Notes under the pieces: generated by a model
The model's database searches: none
The model's input: only the letters and a program-made list of their open reading frames with translations
Told to the model about the DNA's origin: nothing
In this document: piece by piece, positions 21,541 through 30,518 of the stretch
Layout of the letters: each line of letters starts with the position of its first letter
Numbering within the stretch: position 1 is the stretch's first letter
Translations under genes and position numbers: made by a program
Assembly (NCBI RefSeq): GCF_963855985.1
Contig: NC_087112.1
Span: 10,914,501-10,978,500, forward strand
DNA length: 64,000 bases
Direction: 5' to 3'
Origin: Ostrinia nubilalis
Lineage: Eukaryota > Arthropoda > Insecta > Lepidoptera > Crambidae

Positions 21541-24500
21541 ATGGTGCGTACTGGATCCCGTAACCGTAAACGAAAGCATACTCGAGGTCGGTCGCGTAAG
21601 CGTCGTAACTCTCGAAGTAGGGAATTCTCGCAGAGTAGGTCGCGTGATCGTAGTGATGGCGTTTCGCGACATAGCTCGAGTAGTGCACGGCATAATTCGC
21701 GGAGTGGCTCTCGTGTCCGAGATCGGCGTGATTCCTGTAGTGCCGAAAGACACCGTTCGCGCGGTAGGACTAGGCGTCGCTCGCGTAGCGATTCGTATTC
21801 TCGTCGTCGGTGTCGCTCGCGATTTAGCCGTTGCAGGTCTAGGTCGTTGTCGTGTAGGAAATCACGTAAACGAAACCGAGATCGATCACAAAATTATGGC
21901 AGCGATAGATCGCCTCCTATTTCGCGTAATGTTTCGAATAACCATGAGCATCAAACGCGACCCGAACGCGATTCTACACCTAGGGAGCCAAGCCCGTGTG
22001 CACCGCATCGACAGGCCTCGCTAGGCTCGGGTGTCACGTCCTCTGAGGCATCCACTCTTGCAAATGCTTTAATGCAAGCTATTAAAACCATGCAACCTTC
22101 GAAGTCACAAAGCTATTACGTGTCTAATTTCGATCCTCTGATAAATAACATTGAGGCATGGTGCGAAGAAGTGGATCGCGCCAGAGACGCGAACGGCTGG
22201 AACGATCACGAGTGCCTCTCGCGTGTGGCCTCATGTCTAAAGGGTGATGCCAAAGTGTGGCTGAGCGAGTGGGTTTCGAACGATAGAACATGGTCTAACT
22301 TCAAAAAGGAATTTGTGTCTCTGTGTCCCAATAAACTCGACTACGCTAACATTTTATTAGACGCCATGAACACGACGTCAGACAAATATTCGACTTTTGC
22401 GGAATACGCGCGTCGCACATTGTTACGCCTAAAAATAGTTCAAGGGTTAAGCGATGAGTTAAGGACACTCATTGTTATCCGTGGAATCGACAGTCCACAA
22501 GTACGTGCGGCAGCTGCTAATGCCAATCTGACGCCGGACACTATCGTTTCTTTTCTCTCAATTTATACCAAACCCAATACTGCGAAGCGAGATAACTCGA
22601 CAAATGCTAAAAAACAAGCCCCGGCTCGACACAATAATCGGTTCGGTTTAAAGTGTTTTACTTGCAACCAACGGGGACACGTCAGTCGTGATTGCAAACG
22701 ACCGAAATCCGATACGACATCAAGCGCGAAACCAGGTCCTAGTAATCTGTGCGCGTTTTGTAAAAAGCAGGGACATACTGAGGACAACTGCTTTGCCAAG
22801 GCACGATCGGAGCCGCGGAATCAGCGTAACGTAAACCTTTGCTCTCAAAGACCAGGATCTTTCCAAAACAATGATATTACTCCTGCGGTGGTAGATGGGG
22901 TACCGGTGGACGTACTTCTTGATAGTGGTGCTCTCGGTGTGTCTCTCATTTCTTCAGACGTTCTTAAATACATCTCATGCCAACCTAAGCCGAAACGTTG
23001 TGTATTAAAGGGCTTGAGTGACAAAGAGTTAGTGACCACGTCATATGTCACAGTGACCGTAGAATTCAGTGACATATCAATTGAGGTAGATCTGTTGGTA
23101 GTCCCAGCATCTTTCATGAACGCCCCTATTATAATAGGCACCGACGTAATGAACCGCGACGGAATAACGTATGTGCGGACCAAGGATAGACAGTATCTTA
23201 CGCGTAGCACCAGCTTCTCTGGTCAGATTAACTCCGTGAAAACAGAGGAAGTCAAAGTGAATACACCTCTTCAAGGTGACGAATTGGAAAGCCTTATGTC
23301 TGTCATCAATGAGTTTTCCAATTTCTTGATTTCGGGTACCGCCGCTACGACTGTGCAAACGGGCGAAATGGAGATAAAGCTTACCGATTCGACACCTGTG
23401 GTATATAGACCGTACAAGCTCTCGTATGACGAGAAACTTAAAGTTCGGGAGATCACCAAAGATCTTTTAGACAAAGGTGTCATTAGGCGTTCAAAATCGG
23501 AATTCGCCAGTCCGATTATACTCGTTAAGAAACGCGACGGTTCCGATAGGCTCTGCGTCGATTACCGAGCGCTCAATCGTATAACGGTAAAAGATCGCTA
23601 CCCGCTTCCCCTAATAGAAGACCAGATTGATAGGTTGGGTGGTGCTAAATTCTTCTCAAGCCTGGATATGGCTACCGGCTTTCACCAAATCCCTCTTAAA
23701 GAAGAGAGTATTCCTCTAACCGGATTCGTGACGCCGGAAGACCATTTTGAATACGTAAAAATGCCATACGGCTTAGCCAATTCACCCATAGTGTACCAGC
23801 GTATAATTAATGACACCTTACGTGAACATATTGACGCAGGGAACGTTCTTGTTTATGTCGATGATGTGCTCCTTTTAAGTGACACTGTAAATGAGGGGAT
23901 CGAGCTATTACGTAAGGTACTTAAAACACTCACTACGGCCGGTTTCTCGATTAATCTTCGAAAATGCTCGTTTCTCGTAACCGAAGTAGAGTATTTGGGA
24001 AAAGTTATTAGTCAGGGTCAGGTTAGACCGAGTCCGCGAAAAGTAGAAGCCTTAGCTAACACCACGCCACCAGAGAACGTAAAACAGGTTCGCCAATTAC
24101 TTGGGCTAGCAGGCTACTTTAGGCGGTACATAAAAGACTACGCCACCAAAACTGCCCCCATTGCTCATTTGACCCGTAAAGACGTAAAGTTCGTTTGGAC
24201 TCCTGAATGCGAGGCTATCCGGCAAGATCTCATAAAACATCTTACGAGTGAGCCAGTTCTCGCAATTTTTGACCCGAAACTTCCTACTGAAGTCCATACG
24301 GACGCTAGTAGCGCAGGTTATGGCGCTGTCCTCTTGCAAGTCCACCCAGATTCTAAAAAGCGCGTAGTAGCTTACTTTAGTCGATCTACTCAAGGGGCTG
24401 AGAGCAAATATCACTCCTACGAACTGGAGACCCTTGCCGTCGTTAAAGCTCTTCAAAACTTCCGGCACTATCTAGTTGGGTTAAAATTCGTAGTTGTCAC

Positions 24501-25983
24501 TGATTGTAACGCGCTAAAATCCACCGAGCGAAAGAAAGATTTGTTACCCCGAGTTGCCCGCTGGTGGATCTATCTCCAGGACTTTAACTTTTCTATCGAA
24601 TACCGCAAAGGGGTAATGATGCCTCACGCTGACTATCTAAGTCGCAATCCCATAGCCAGCGTCAATCAAATCTCAAGGCCTCGCAATTGGGCACAAATAG
24701 CTCAGTCAGCTGATAACGAAACGCAAGACCTTATTCAAAAGCTTCAGGATGGCAGCTTAGATGCCACTAAATATTCCGTCCAAAATGGTGTCCTGTACTA
24801 TAAGTATGTCCCGGTAGGTGAGCAGCCCCGACTGCTGTGTTACATTCCTAAAGGTCACCGACTCAGTCTCCTTAGAGTGTTTCACGATGAGCATGAGCAC
24901 ATTGGAGCGGAGAAAACTCTCGATCTTATTCTGAGACACTTCTGGTTCCCAGGCCTCAGACAGTTTGTCGCCAAATACGTAGGTCATTGTGTCATATGTA
25001 TTTCACAAAAAAGGGTGCCTCGTGCCCCTTTGCAAAACATTACTTCATGGGAAAAACCAGATACTCCGTTCCATACGGTGCATGTTGATGCACTAGGTCC
25101 CCTACCCGTATCCGAAGGATACAAATTTGTTCTCCTCATTGTGGATGCTTTCACTAAGTATTCCCTTTTGTATCCCATCTACAAACAAGATGCTGTAGAG
25201 CTGAAACGTGTGGTCACACAAGCTATTTCGTTGTTTGGGGTGCCAAAGCTTATGATTACGGACAAAGGGCGGATGTTCGAGTCAAATGATTTCGTAACAT
25301 GGATAAATGAGCTAGGTTGTAGTCTTCACTACATAACCCCCGAAATGCATCACGCTAATGGTCAAGCGGAGCGATATATGCGGACAGTACTTAACATGTT
25401 ACGTATACAAGCGAACCACAAAAACGTACCGTGGTCCAGCACTTTGTGGAAACTTCAACTTGTGCTTAATATTACAAAGCAAAAAACCACGCAAGTCTCT
25501 CCGTTAAATCTTCTGATCGGCACGGAGGCAACGACGCCTATTATTCGTGCATTGGTGCGCGATGTGGCTGTCGAAGGTTCGTCACCCAACCGGGAGGCCC
25601 TGCGGGAAATCACCAGAGACAGAGCTCGCCGGCTGTTAAGAAGCAACCAAGCTAAGCAAGACGAACAAGTTAACCGACGGCGTCGTCCACCTCGTCAGTT
25701 TAACCTTAATGATGTTGTGTTCGTCATAAAGTTTTCGCAGTCTACGGGGAAGCTTGATCCCGGCATGCGCGGCCCTTATAAAGTGGTTGACGTGCTGCCT
25801 AGCGGACGTTATACGCTTCGCTTGCTGAGCGGAGGCTACGGCAAGACTACGCAGGCAGCGGCGCAATATATGGTGCCGTGGCACGGCGAATGGTGCCCAG
25901 AAACGTGTGCTGCATTTTTTGAGAGTAAGTTTTCTCATGGCATTTGTTGCTTGCAGGCTTTGGTCATATGGTGTAAGTGCTGA
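21541..25983 (+). CDS. Gag-Pol polyprotein of element 2, main exon
   Basis: An open frame from an ATG at 21541; the frame is open four codons further up from a GTG. The first 130 residues are dense in RS/SR dipeptides, like a splicing-factor RS domain. Then come a Gag core, CCHC knuckles from residue 372 (CFTCNQRGHVSRDC) and shortly after (CAFCKKQGHTEDNC), protease DSGA at 461, RT active site YVDD at 772-775, RNase H Asp at 921, integrase zinc motif from His1115, and catalytic D1183, D1241 and E1277, with exactly 35 residues between the last two. A GPY module (MRGPYKVVDVLPSGRYTLR) follows. As printed the frame stops at 25983. However, a consensus donor (GAGA, then GTAAGT) sits at 25925 just after the residues AAFFE, so the last 20 or so codons are probably intronic. 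No damage is seen. Confidence 0.94.
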   Translation: MVRTGSRNRKRKHTRGRSRKRRNSRSREFSQSRSRDRSDGVSRHSSSSARHNSRSGSRVRDRRDSCSAERHRSRGRTRRRSRSDSYSRRRCRSRFSRCRSRSLSCRKSRKRNRDRSQNYGSDRSPPISRNVSNNHEHQTRPERDSTPREPSPCAPHRQASLGSGVTSSEASTLANALMQAIKTMQPSKSQSYYVSNFDPLINNIEAWCEEVDRARDANGWNDHECLSRVASCLKGDAKVWLSEWVSNDRTWSNFKKEFVSLCPNKLDYANILLDAMNTTSDKYSTFAEYARRTLLRLKIVQGLSDELRTLIVIRGIDSPQVRAAAANANLTPDTIVSFLSIYTKPNTAKRDNSTNAKKQAPARHNNRFGLKCFTCNQRGHVSRDCKRPKSDTTSSAKPGPSNLCAFCKKQGHTEDNCFAKARSEPRNQRNVNLCSQRPGSFQNNDITPAVVDGVPVDVLLDSGALGVSLISSDVLKYISCQPKPKRCVLKGLSDKELVTTSYVTVTVEFSDISIEVDLLVVPASFMNAPIIIGTDVMNRDGITYVRTKDRQYLTRSTSFSGQINSVKTEEVKVNTPLQGDELESLMSVINEFSNFLISGTAATTVQTGEMEIKLTDSTPVVYRPYKLSYDEKLKVREITKDLLDKGVIRRSKSEFASPIILVKKRDGSDRLCVDYRALNRITVKDRYPLPLIEDQIDRLGGAKFFSSLDMATGFHQIPLKEESIPLTGFVTPEDHFEYVKMPYGLANSPIVYQRIINDTLREHIDAGNVLVYVDDVLLLSDTVNEGIELLRKVLKTLTTAGFSINLRKCSFLVTEVEYLGKVISQGQVRPSPRKVEALANTTPPENVKQVRQLLGLAGYFRRYIKDYATKTAPIAHLTRKDVKFVWTPECEAIRQDLIKHLTSEPVLAIFDPKLPTEVHTDASSAGYGAVLLQVHPDSKKRVVAYFSRSTQGAESKYHSYELETLAVVKALQNFRHYLVGLKFVVVTDCNALKSTERKKDLLPRVARWWIYLQDFNFSIEYRKGVMMPHADYLSRNPIASVNQISRPRNWAQIAQSADNETQDLIQKLQDGSLDATKYSVQNGVLYYKYVPVGEQPRLLCYIPKGHRLSLLRVFHDEHEHIGAEKTLDLILRHFWFPGLRQFVAKYVGHCVICISQKRVPRAPLQNITSWEKPDTPFHTVHVDALGPLPVSEGYKFVLLIVDAFTKYSLLYPIYKQDAVELKRVVTQAISLFGVPKLMITDKGRMFESNDFVTWINELGCSLHYITPEMHHANGQAERYMRTVLNMLRIQANHKNVPWSSTLWKLQLVLNITKQKTTQVSPLNLLIGTEATTPIIRALVRDVAVEGSSPNREALREITRDRARRLLRSNQAKQDEQVNRRRRPPRQFNLNDVVFVIKFSQSTGKLDPGMRGPYKVVDVLPSGRYTLRLLSGGYGKTTQAAAQYMVPWHGEWCPETCAAFFESKFSHGICCLQALVIWCKC

Positions 25984-26546
25984 TCGCTGTGGTATCAGAC
26001 ACTCAGGCGTGTGTCGCTTGGCGTTTGTCGCTGCACCATGATGTTGTGGATGGCTCTTGAATGGCTTCAAGTAGCTAGTTGTCATAAGTTCACCAGAATG
26101 GTCAACTTATGGTCCGAAAGGTCGGACGGCTCACACGTATGATTATGGTCTATGTGTTGGGCAGGCTCACGCGTATGAATACGGTCTGCGCGTTGGGCGG
26201 GTTTGCACGTACGAATACGGTCTGCGTGGCAAACGACTTGACGTATGATTATGGTCTGCGTCAAGTCATGTTACAGGAGCTGAGACTGCAGGCGGCCAGT
26301 TGGACGAGGGAGTCTTGCTGGAGAGACTACCTCAGTGTTGGAGAGCAGTCTGCATTGGGTTCGACTATTTTAAAGAGACGTCTCTGACTTACTTTTATAA
26401 AGATGGATGTATGAATGAGCGAACTAGAGGAGTGTTTATTAGATTGATGTTTGAATTAATTGACTGGTTGATCGAGTGAAAGACATACGAGGTCGTGTGT
26501 ATTTAGCTGTCCTATGTACTGTTTCTCATACAAATGTCATTTCCAG
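25925..26546 (+). other. Putative intron in element 2
   Basis: The donor GTAAGT at 25925 leaves one base of a split codon. The acceptor, a pyrimidine-rich run ending CATTTCCAG, closes at 26546, and the next exon supplies the missing two bases in phase. Length is 622 bp. It holds stops in all forward frames over its length and a short tandem array at 26135-26270. A nearer acceptor (TTGCTTGCAG, ending 25956) would give an intron of only 32 bases, too short. Confidence 0.55.
26135..26270 (+). repeat. Four imperfect tandem copies of a ~34-base unit
   Basis: The pattern ACGTATGATTATGGTCTGCG with a GTTGGGC-type linker repeats four times with substitutions, inside the putative intron. Confidence 0.65.
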
Positions 26547-26728
26547 ACGAGAATTCTGAAGATGACGAGACCACACCAGCAGCATCTACTCGCCCGGCCG
26601 ACCCTTCGATGCCCCTGCTGGACGCTGACCCAGAACCTGAACAGTCGGCGCCAGGCGTAGCAGGTCCCAATGGCACCACCCGAAGAGCAAGTGTCGAGGA
26701 CGACACACAGTCAGGAGAGGCCGTGTAA
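26547..26728 (+). CDS. Putative acidic terminal exon of the element 2 polyprotein
   Basis: Sixty codons in phase with the donor at 25925. The peptide is acidic and Pro/Thr/Ser-rich (for example ENSEDDETTPAAS and DADPEPEQSAPG). The stop TAA is at 26726-26728, and the LTR starts at 26724, so the stop codon lies in the first five bases of the 3' LTR. The purine-rich AGGAGAGG just before the LTR doubles as polypurine tract and coding sequence. A stand-alone 64-codon protein from the ATG at 26534 is possible but less likely, as there is no obvious way to start there. Confidence 0.55.
26713..26720 (+). other. Polypurine-tract candidate of element 2
   Basis: AGGAGAGG lies three bases before the 3' LTR, the usual place for priming plus-strand synthesis. 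Confidence 0.5.
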
Positions 26729-27034
26729 GGAACTGCCTGGCTACGTCATCAAACTACCGGGCGTCGTTTATAAAAACCAACGCCGCGTGTACCGGAGCCC
26801 ATTTGCTTCTCGGCGCTCGGAACGGACGGTTGTCTGGAGGAATCTCTGTCGGTCGATTGAAGGTCACGTGAGCTATTTTTATTTATCTCTATTTCTTGTT
26901 AAATAAGTGTGCAATTGTTATTTTTATGTGATTGAAATTATTTTGAGTTGTTGCGAATAAATGTTTAAAATTAATAAACGGGTTTTCTATTGAATTTGTT
27001 TTTTTTTAATTAGTTTCCACTTCTGAATCTTATA
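26724..27034 (+). repeat. 3' LTR of element 2
   Basis: Identical by eye to 21052-21362 and followed by the ATAC duplication. Confidence 0.95.
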
Positions 27035-27044
27035 ATACATAAAC

Positions 27045-27235
27045 TAGCGAGCGACCTGCCCTTGCTTCGCATAGGTATATACTATACTTAAAAAACCTTT
27101 CTCTTAAATCACTCTATCTATTACAAAAAACCTCAAAATCAGTTGCGTAGTTTTAAAGATCTACGCATACATAGGGACAGACAGACAGGAAAGCGACTTT
27201 GTTTTATAATTCGAGTATATTATGTAGTGATGAGA
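27045..27235. repeat. LINE 3'-tail repeat
   Basis: Contains CTTGCTTCGCATAGGTATA, the AAAATCAGTTGCGTAGTTTT-type segment and GGGACAGACAGACAGG, the pattern of RTE-type tails in moths. Element 2 landed at or beside its left edge. Confidence 0.6.
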
Positions 27236-27256
27236 CAAGATATAATCCCAAAAGCG

Positions 27257-27374
27257 TAAAAAAAGGTGCTGTGCCAAAAATAAAAGACGTCCACCTCAAC
27301 TGAAGTTTTTAATACAAAAAAAGGTTTCTGTGCCAAAAATAAAAGTCGTCCACCTCAACTGAAGTTTATAATAC
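27257..27374. repeat. Two tandem copies of a 59-base unit
   Basis: CTGTGCCAAAAATAAAAG followed by CGTCCACCTCAACTGAAGTT occurs twice with a period of 59 bases and a few substitutions. Confidence 0.8.
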
Positions 27375-27645
27375 TGTCATTTATCCGATGGCTCCTGCAA
27401 AGTAAGGGGCCCTTATGTAGCCACAGTCCATAAGAACCGGTGGAAGCGGCATAAAATATTAATGCTGCATGTGGGGTCTCGCCAAATGCGCTTTCGCTGT
27501 TCGCTCTACATTATTTTCCATTCTAAGTCTATTTCTGCAGGATTTCTTCGCAGTCTGCTGTTGATTTTAGAAATTCTTTTCTAGACAAGATAGGATTGCA
27601 TTGCATTAAATAAGCTGTCTGCTACGTCATCACCAAGCAATTTAT

Positions 27646-27840
27646 AGTGTAACCTTTTGCCTGCGGCTTCACCCGCGTGAAATTCCTTTTCTCACAGATC
27701 GTCATAAATTCTAGCCTATAATAATGTTGTTCTGGGTTATAAACAATAATACTGTGACGTTTCATCAAAGATTTTTAAAGATGAAGAAGTAACAAACATA
27801 CACACTCACAAACTTTTGCATTTATAATATTAGTGTGATA
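27646..27840. repeat. LINE 3'-tail repeat
   Basis: Contains TTGCCTGCGGCTTCACCCGC and ends in TTGCATTTATAATATTAGTG, the characteristic beginning and end of a dispersed RTE-type tail. Confidence 0.65.
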
Positions 27841-30240
27841 ATCTCTCGGCCAGATGGTCGAGAAAAGATTCTGTTTCAAAGAAAAATAGCAACCGACCTT
27901 TAAATACCTGAAGTTTGATGTTACTAGGGTATCTTGATTCAAAATAATGAAGGTAGACTCTTAATCTAAAATAACTTAGCTAACGATCAAGTTTGCGAAC
28001 CTTTTTAAATATTCAATCAAGATTAGTAAGAACTTTTATTCTCTTTTAACTCCATCTTAATTAAGGCGTGTCAAATTACCGGAATATTTTAATTGCTTCT
28101 TCGAGCTCAGCTCGTGCCTCGATTAATATTATAAACGGTATCTCCGACTGAAAGCTGTAGGACAAGGCAAAATACTCTGCATCAACAGTATTGTAAATAA
28201 ATTGTCAGGTCCAATTAAAACTAAAAGGTAGGAGATGTCAATTAAATCCTGTTAAGCAACAGAATCTGCTGGATCTGAGAATTTATATACGATTGTATTT
28301 CAAGATTTTACTTCGTTAATTACTAGAAGAATTTGCGAACAAGCTACAAAGCCGTTGCTTAGACTTATATGAATGTCGGAATTTGCTCTTTGGGTTTTCA
28401 ACAAAAATCTTCCAAATACCCAAGATCCTTTTAAATGGTTTATTTGTCATGTTAACAATTTATCTGGCGGACTCGGAACTGTCGCCTGCCGCCGTGAGAT
28501 AAGCCCAGGATAAACACGGAGTTAAATTCCGTTGGTTGCCGAAAATATTCGGCGAACCTGCCGTTTAGATTTTGAGCTTTCAATTCGCTGAAGCTGTGGG
28601 ATGGCGCCCAACGTGGTGCAACGTGGCGTATTAGTTTGTCAAATTCGACGTGCCTGATTATTATAATTTAACCAGAATTTTGTTTTAATTATTATTTAGT
28701 AATTAGGATTGCTGTCAGACTGGTTACATGTAATTTATATCCACACTCGTTATAATGTGTGAGTGATACAAACGCGTCACTTGTATAGATAACAAATGCG
28801 TGGTTTTGTATTCAGTACGCTTGATAAATGCCACTTTGTTATCCAATAGTCCCAACCACGCGTTGGGCGCCAATATATCCGCGTTATGTATGCTAATGTG
28901 GCCACCTGTTGTCGATGCCGCCGGAATGTTTATGCGTCCATTAGCACAGAAATAATCCCGCGAACTCGTTGTCTTCCAATATTTGAATTGGAATTTAGCC
29001 CCTGTTGTTTTTGTTCAGGCAAACTGTTGGTGTTCGAACGATTGAATTGCTGTACGATTTTTGGTAGGCGTTTCTTGTGTTTTATATTTTTGTAATCGAT
29101 TTCTGTAATTTAATTCAATGATCTAGGGCCAAATAATAATATTTCCTGGGTGTGACGATAGTGCTGGGTAGTTTTTATTTTGTAAAAATGAAAATAATTC
29201 AGCTTTTTTCAGCATCACAGTGTTTAAAAAGTATTCACATGATCGATTCAGTGTCGTTGCCCCAGTCATTTCAAAATGTTTTCCAAACCTTTGTCAATCA
29301 CTGAAAACAACAGAATGCTTTTGTATTTTGACTTGTTTAGCCTGAACAAAAGCTCAATTCTACTGAAATAACTCTTTGTCTTAAATAAAAAACCAACGTT
29401 GTTAATGTAATCCCTTCGGGCTTCAAACCCTTTGATGGCTGAGTGAGAGTCAAAGTTTAACGTTAAATATTTTATTTTAGCTACATTCAAACGAATTTCA
29501 TGGCTAAAGTCACTTAAATAATCCAATAAATGGATTAGCGTGCTGAGTGTCAATAGAAAGGCAATGTTTTTTAATGAAAATTCCTACTGTCATGTAAGTT
29601 TTTTAGTTTAACTGTGAACCATTTCATAGTTAGGGGGGAAACACTGTTTTCAACTATAAGGTATAATTAATCTCTGAAACCGTAGCTAACTAGCACACGT
29701 CAATTTTGCTTGGGTACATATTAAACAGTAGATTGATGGGTAGAACCGAAATATCCGATCTGAGCGATATTTCCCACAAAGTCTGTACATGCTTTGTTCA
29801 GGAGGTGGATCAAGATATTCAATACTACTGAGAACACGATTCCACTGAGCTTATCTAAAATGCAATGGTCGGGTGGAAAACACATTGGCATACGATATTA
29901 TGGTTCCCAACTTTGAAGTGAATTGAAAATTTAATTGACGTCCTATTTCAAAGTTCAAAGGGACAGGATTGAATTACCCGTACATATGAAAAGCTCTTCA
30001 CCGGTCAATTTAACTGGAATAGACTTATTGAATAGCCTGTAATATTTCAAAGCGTTCCACGGTGCAGTCGCCAGGGGGCTATCATCGGCCGCGATTTGTA
30101 AAGGGATGAAACGTTCGGAACGACCATTGACTGTGCCTGTATGCAAAAGTTGAGATATCTGGGTTTTATTCATATTTTAAAAGTTTATTCTGATGTTCTC
30201 AGTACAGTTTGGACTTTAGAGATCACTGTTACACTATTTA
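27841..30240. other. Intron- or spacer-like DNA
   Basis: About 2.4 kb without a convincing gene. A weak exon-like segment is bounded by TTTTTGTTCAG (ending at about 29021) and GTAGGC (about 29065), but 44 bases with a weak donor is not enough to call. Confidence 0.4.
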
Positions 30241-30267
30241 TGTATGTAGGTTTATTAAAAACCAACT

Positions 30268-30400
30268 GACCCGGCGGACTTCGTATTGCCTTTGTTCATC
30301 AGAAATGTAGGATATAAGAATTTTTCAAATCGGCCCAATAGTTTTGGAGCCTATTTGATACAAACTATGAAATCTTTCCTCTTTTTAATATTAGTGTAGA
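30268..30400. repeat. LINE 3'-tail repeat
   Basis: Contains CTGACCCGGCGGACTTCGTA and the AATCGGCCCAATAGTTTTGG-type segment, ending TTAATATTAGTGTAG. It is a diverged relative of 14088-14230. Confidence 0.65.
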
Positions 30401-30518
30401 AAAGATACACACTTCTGCCAGATAGCATAATCCAATTGGGATATTATCTACCCAACATGAAAAGCAACGAAACATTATCAAATTTAATAACTTCTGACTT
30501 AATAGGTTGATAATTATA

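Larger units (their letters stand above)
21052..27034 (+). mobile_element. Element 2: complete Ty3/gypsy-type LTR retrotransposon
   Basis: A 5.98-kb element with two 311-bp LTRs that I read as identical, and a 4-bp target duplication ATAC at 21048-21051 and 27035-27038. Inside are a primer site, a short 166-bp leader, one gag-pol frame, a region that looks like an intron with a small tandem array, and an acidic terminal exon that runs into the 3' LTR. Identical LTRs mean a very recent insertion. It is a different family from elements 1 and 3 by LTR and protein sequence. Confidence 0.95.

Noticed and set aside
21533..22024. 163-codon frame overlapping the element 2 gag
   Set aside because: A shifted-frame shadow of the RS-rich coding sequence; the CG-rich codons suppress stops in all frames.
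25925..25956. Splicing to the nearer acceptor TTGCTTGCAG
   Set aside because: It would leave a 32-base intron, below what insect spliceosomes normally remove.
26109..26387. Separate 92-codon gene in element 2
   Set aside because: It is made largely of the tandem array, has no domain and lies in the putative intron.
29022..29065. 44-base exon candidate
   Set aside because: The acceptor is acceptable but the donor GTAGGC is weak and there is no supporting frame continuity.
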